Origin: Candidatus Thioglobus sp.
GTDB taxonomy: Bacteria > Pseudomonadota > Gammaproteobacteria > Arenicellales > UBA868
Assembly (NCBI GenBank): GCA_004212795.1
Contig: SHBR01000018.1
Coordinates: 1 to 34,361, forward strand
DNA: 34,361 nucleotides
Reading direction: 5' to 3'
Shown here piece by piece: positions 33,903-34,361 of the stretch. A program made the translations under genes and the position numbers. How positions within the stretch are numbered: position 1 is the first letter of the stretch; every line of letters starts with the position of its first letter. Below the pieces are notes generated by a model that worked only from the letters and a program-made list of their open reading frames with translations, was not told where the DNA came from and did no database searches.

Positions 33903-34361
33903 GTGGCTATCCTGTGGTGTGCGTTTTTTTTCAGTTCGGACGTCGATGCCTTATCGAGCCGAGCTGTAGAGATCGGTCGGGTTGTAGACGGCGATACCGT
34001 CGTGCTTACCTCGGGCGAGGTCGTTCGTCTCGCCGGTATCAATACGCCCGAGCGGGAGACTGACCAAAAAGCTGCCGAGCCGTTGGCAGATGCTGCGTAC
34101 GAGACACTTGTCGAAACGCTTTCCAAAGGCGATATTTTCCTTGAAGAAGCGCCCGATAAAAAAGACCGGCACGGGAGAACGCTTGCCTATCTTTTTCTTG
34201 AAGACGGCAGAAGTGTCCAGGAGATTCTCATCAGGGAAGGTCTGGCAAGTGTGGTTGCCATTGCTCCCAATGACCGCTATCTCGATCGTTTTGTATTGGC
34301 TGAAGATGTGGCACGAACGTCAGGCGCGGGTATTTGGTCAATCCCTTATTTTGATGTTGCT
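33903..34361 (+). CDS. Secreted thermonuclease-like (SNase) protein, 3' end outside window
   Basis: A partial gene of 153 codons visible to the window edge, not closed by a stop. It encodes a staphylococcal-nuclease (OB) fold: RVVDGDTVVL with the calcium-ligand aspartates, VRLAGINTPER with the catalytic arginine and acidic residue, and DKKDRHGRTLAYLF with the second arginine. A hydrophobic stretch (AILWCAFFFSS, then DVDA) looks like a signal peptide, so the protein is probably exported. The start is uncertain: no ATG is available in this frame after rpmE, and GTG 33903 or TTG 33897 are the candidates, neither with a ribosome site. Confidence 0.8.
   Translation, partial: MAILWCAFFFSSDVDALSSRAVEIGRVVDGDTVVLTSGEVVRLAGINTPERETDQKAAEPLADAAYETLVETLSKGDIFLEEAPDKKDRHGRTLAYLFLEDGRSVQEILIREGLASVVAIAPNDRYLDRFVLAEDVARTSGAGIWSIPYFDVA

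Noticed and set aside
1-34361. CRISPR arrays, rRNA or tRNA genes
   Set aside because: No regularly spaced long repeats and no cloverleaf or rRNA signatures were noticed on either strand.

Overview
The window looks like chromosomal DNA of a gammaproteobacterium, probably a free-living aquatic one. Support comes from gene content and order: rhlB diverging from trxA-rho-rpmE, polA next to engB and a dihaem cytochrome c4, a yibN-like rhodanese with secB and gpsA, lptM-lysA behind argH, an RND efflux pair and an SRAP protein. The genus cannot be named from sequence alone. I see no rRNA, tRNA, CRISPR array, insertion sequence or prophage.

Layout. 1-1506: a PsiE-like membrane protein and a metal-dependent endonuclease/exonuclease/phosphatase (EEP) family enzyme, separated by three helically phased AGTCAGTA repeats. 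1503-6788: a minus-strand RND efflux permease and its periplasmic adaptor, then a SAM methyltransferase. 6871-8465: an SRAP (HMCES/YedK) protein overlapping an NDUFA9-like NAD(P)-binding protein. 8515-10948: a minus-strand block of gpsA, secB, a membrane-anchored rhodanese and an ArsR-type repressor with the two-cysteine layout of the persulfide sensors BigR/SqrR. The repressor's own promoter lies inside a long inverted repeat. 11133-18777: an S41 protease, a small lipoprotein, polA, engB, cytochrome c4, argH, and a 54-codon lptM gene that is easily overlooked. lysA follows.

20049-29878 is the accessory part. It lies between lysA, where dapF is the usual neighbour in many relatives, and rhlB. 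It encodes two GT39/PMT-type membrane glycosyltransferases, an AsnB-type amidotransferase, a subtilisin-like protease with a C-terminal region resembling an outer-membrane barrel, a flippase-like (LPG synthase transmembrane, UPF0104) protein and a hexapeptide-repeat acyltransferase. Together these suggest making, modifying and displaying a surface glycan or glycoprotein; this is inference from content.

29917-34361: rhlB, a 370-base divergent regulatory region, trxA, rho with a C-rich, G-poor leader, rpmE with a foldable leader, and a secreted thermonuclease-like gene cut by the window end. The most interesting leads are the sulfur-sensor-like repressor/rhodanese block, the protease-glycan island, and three leader regions (cytochrome c4, rho, rpmE) that look regulatory.
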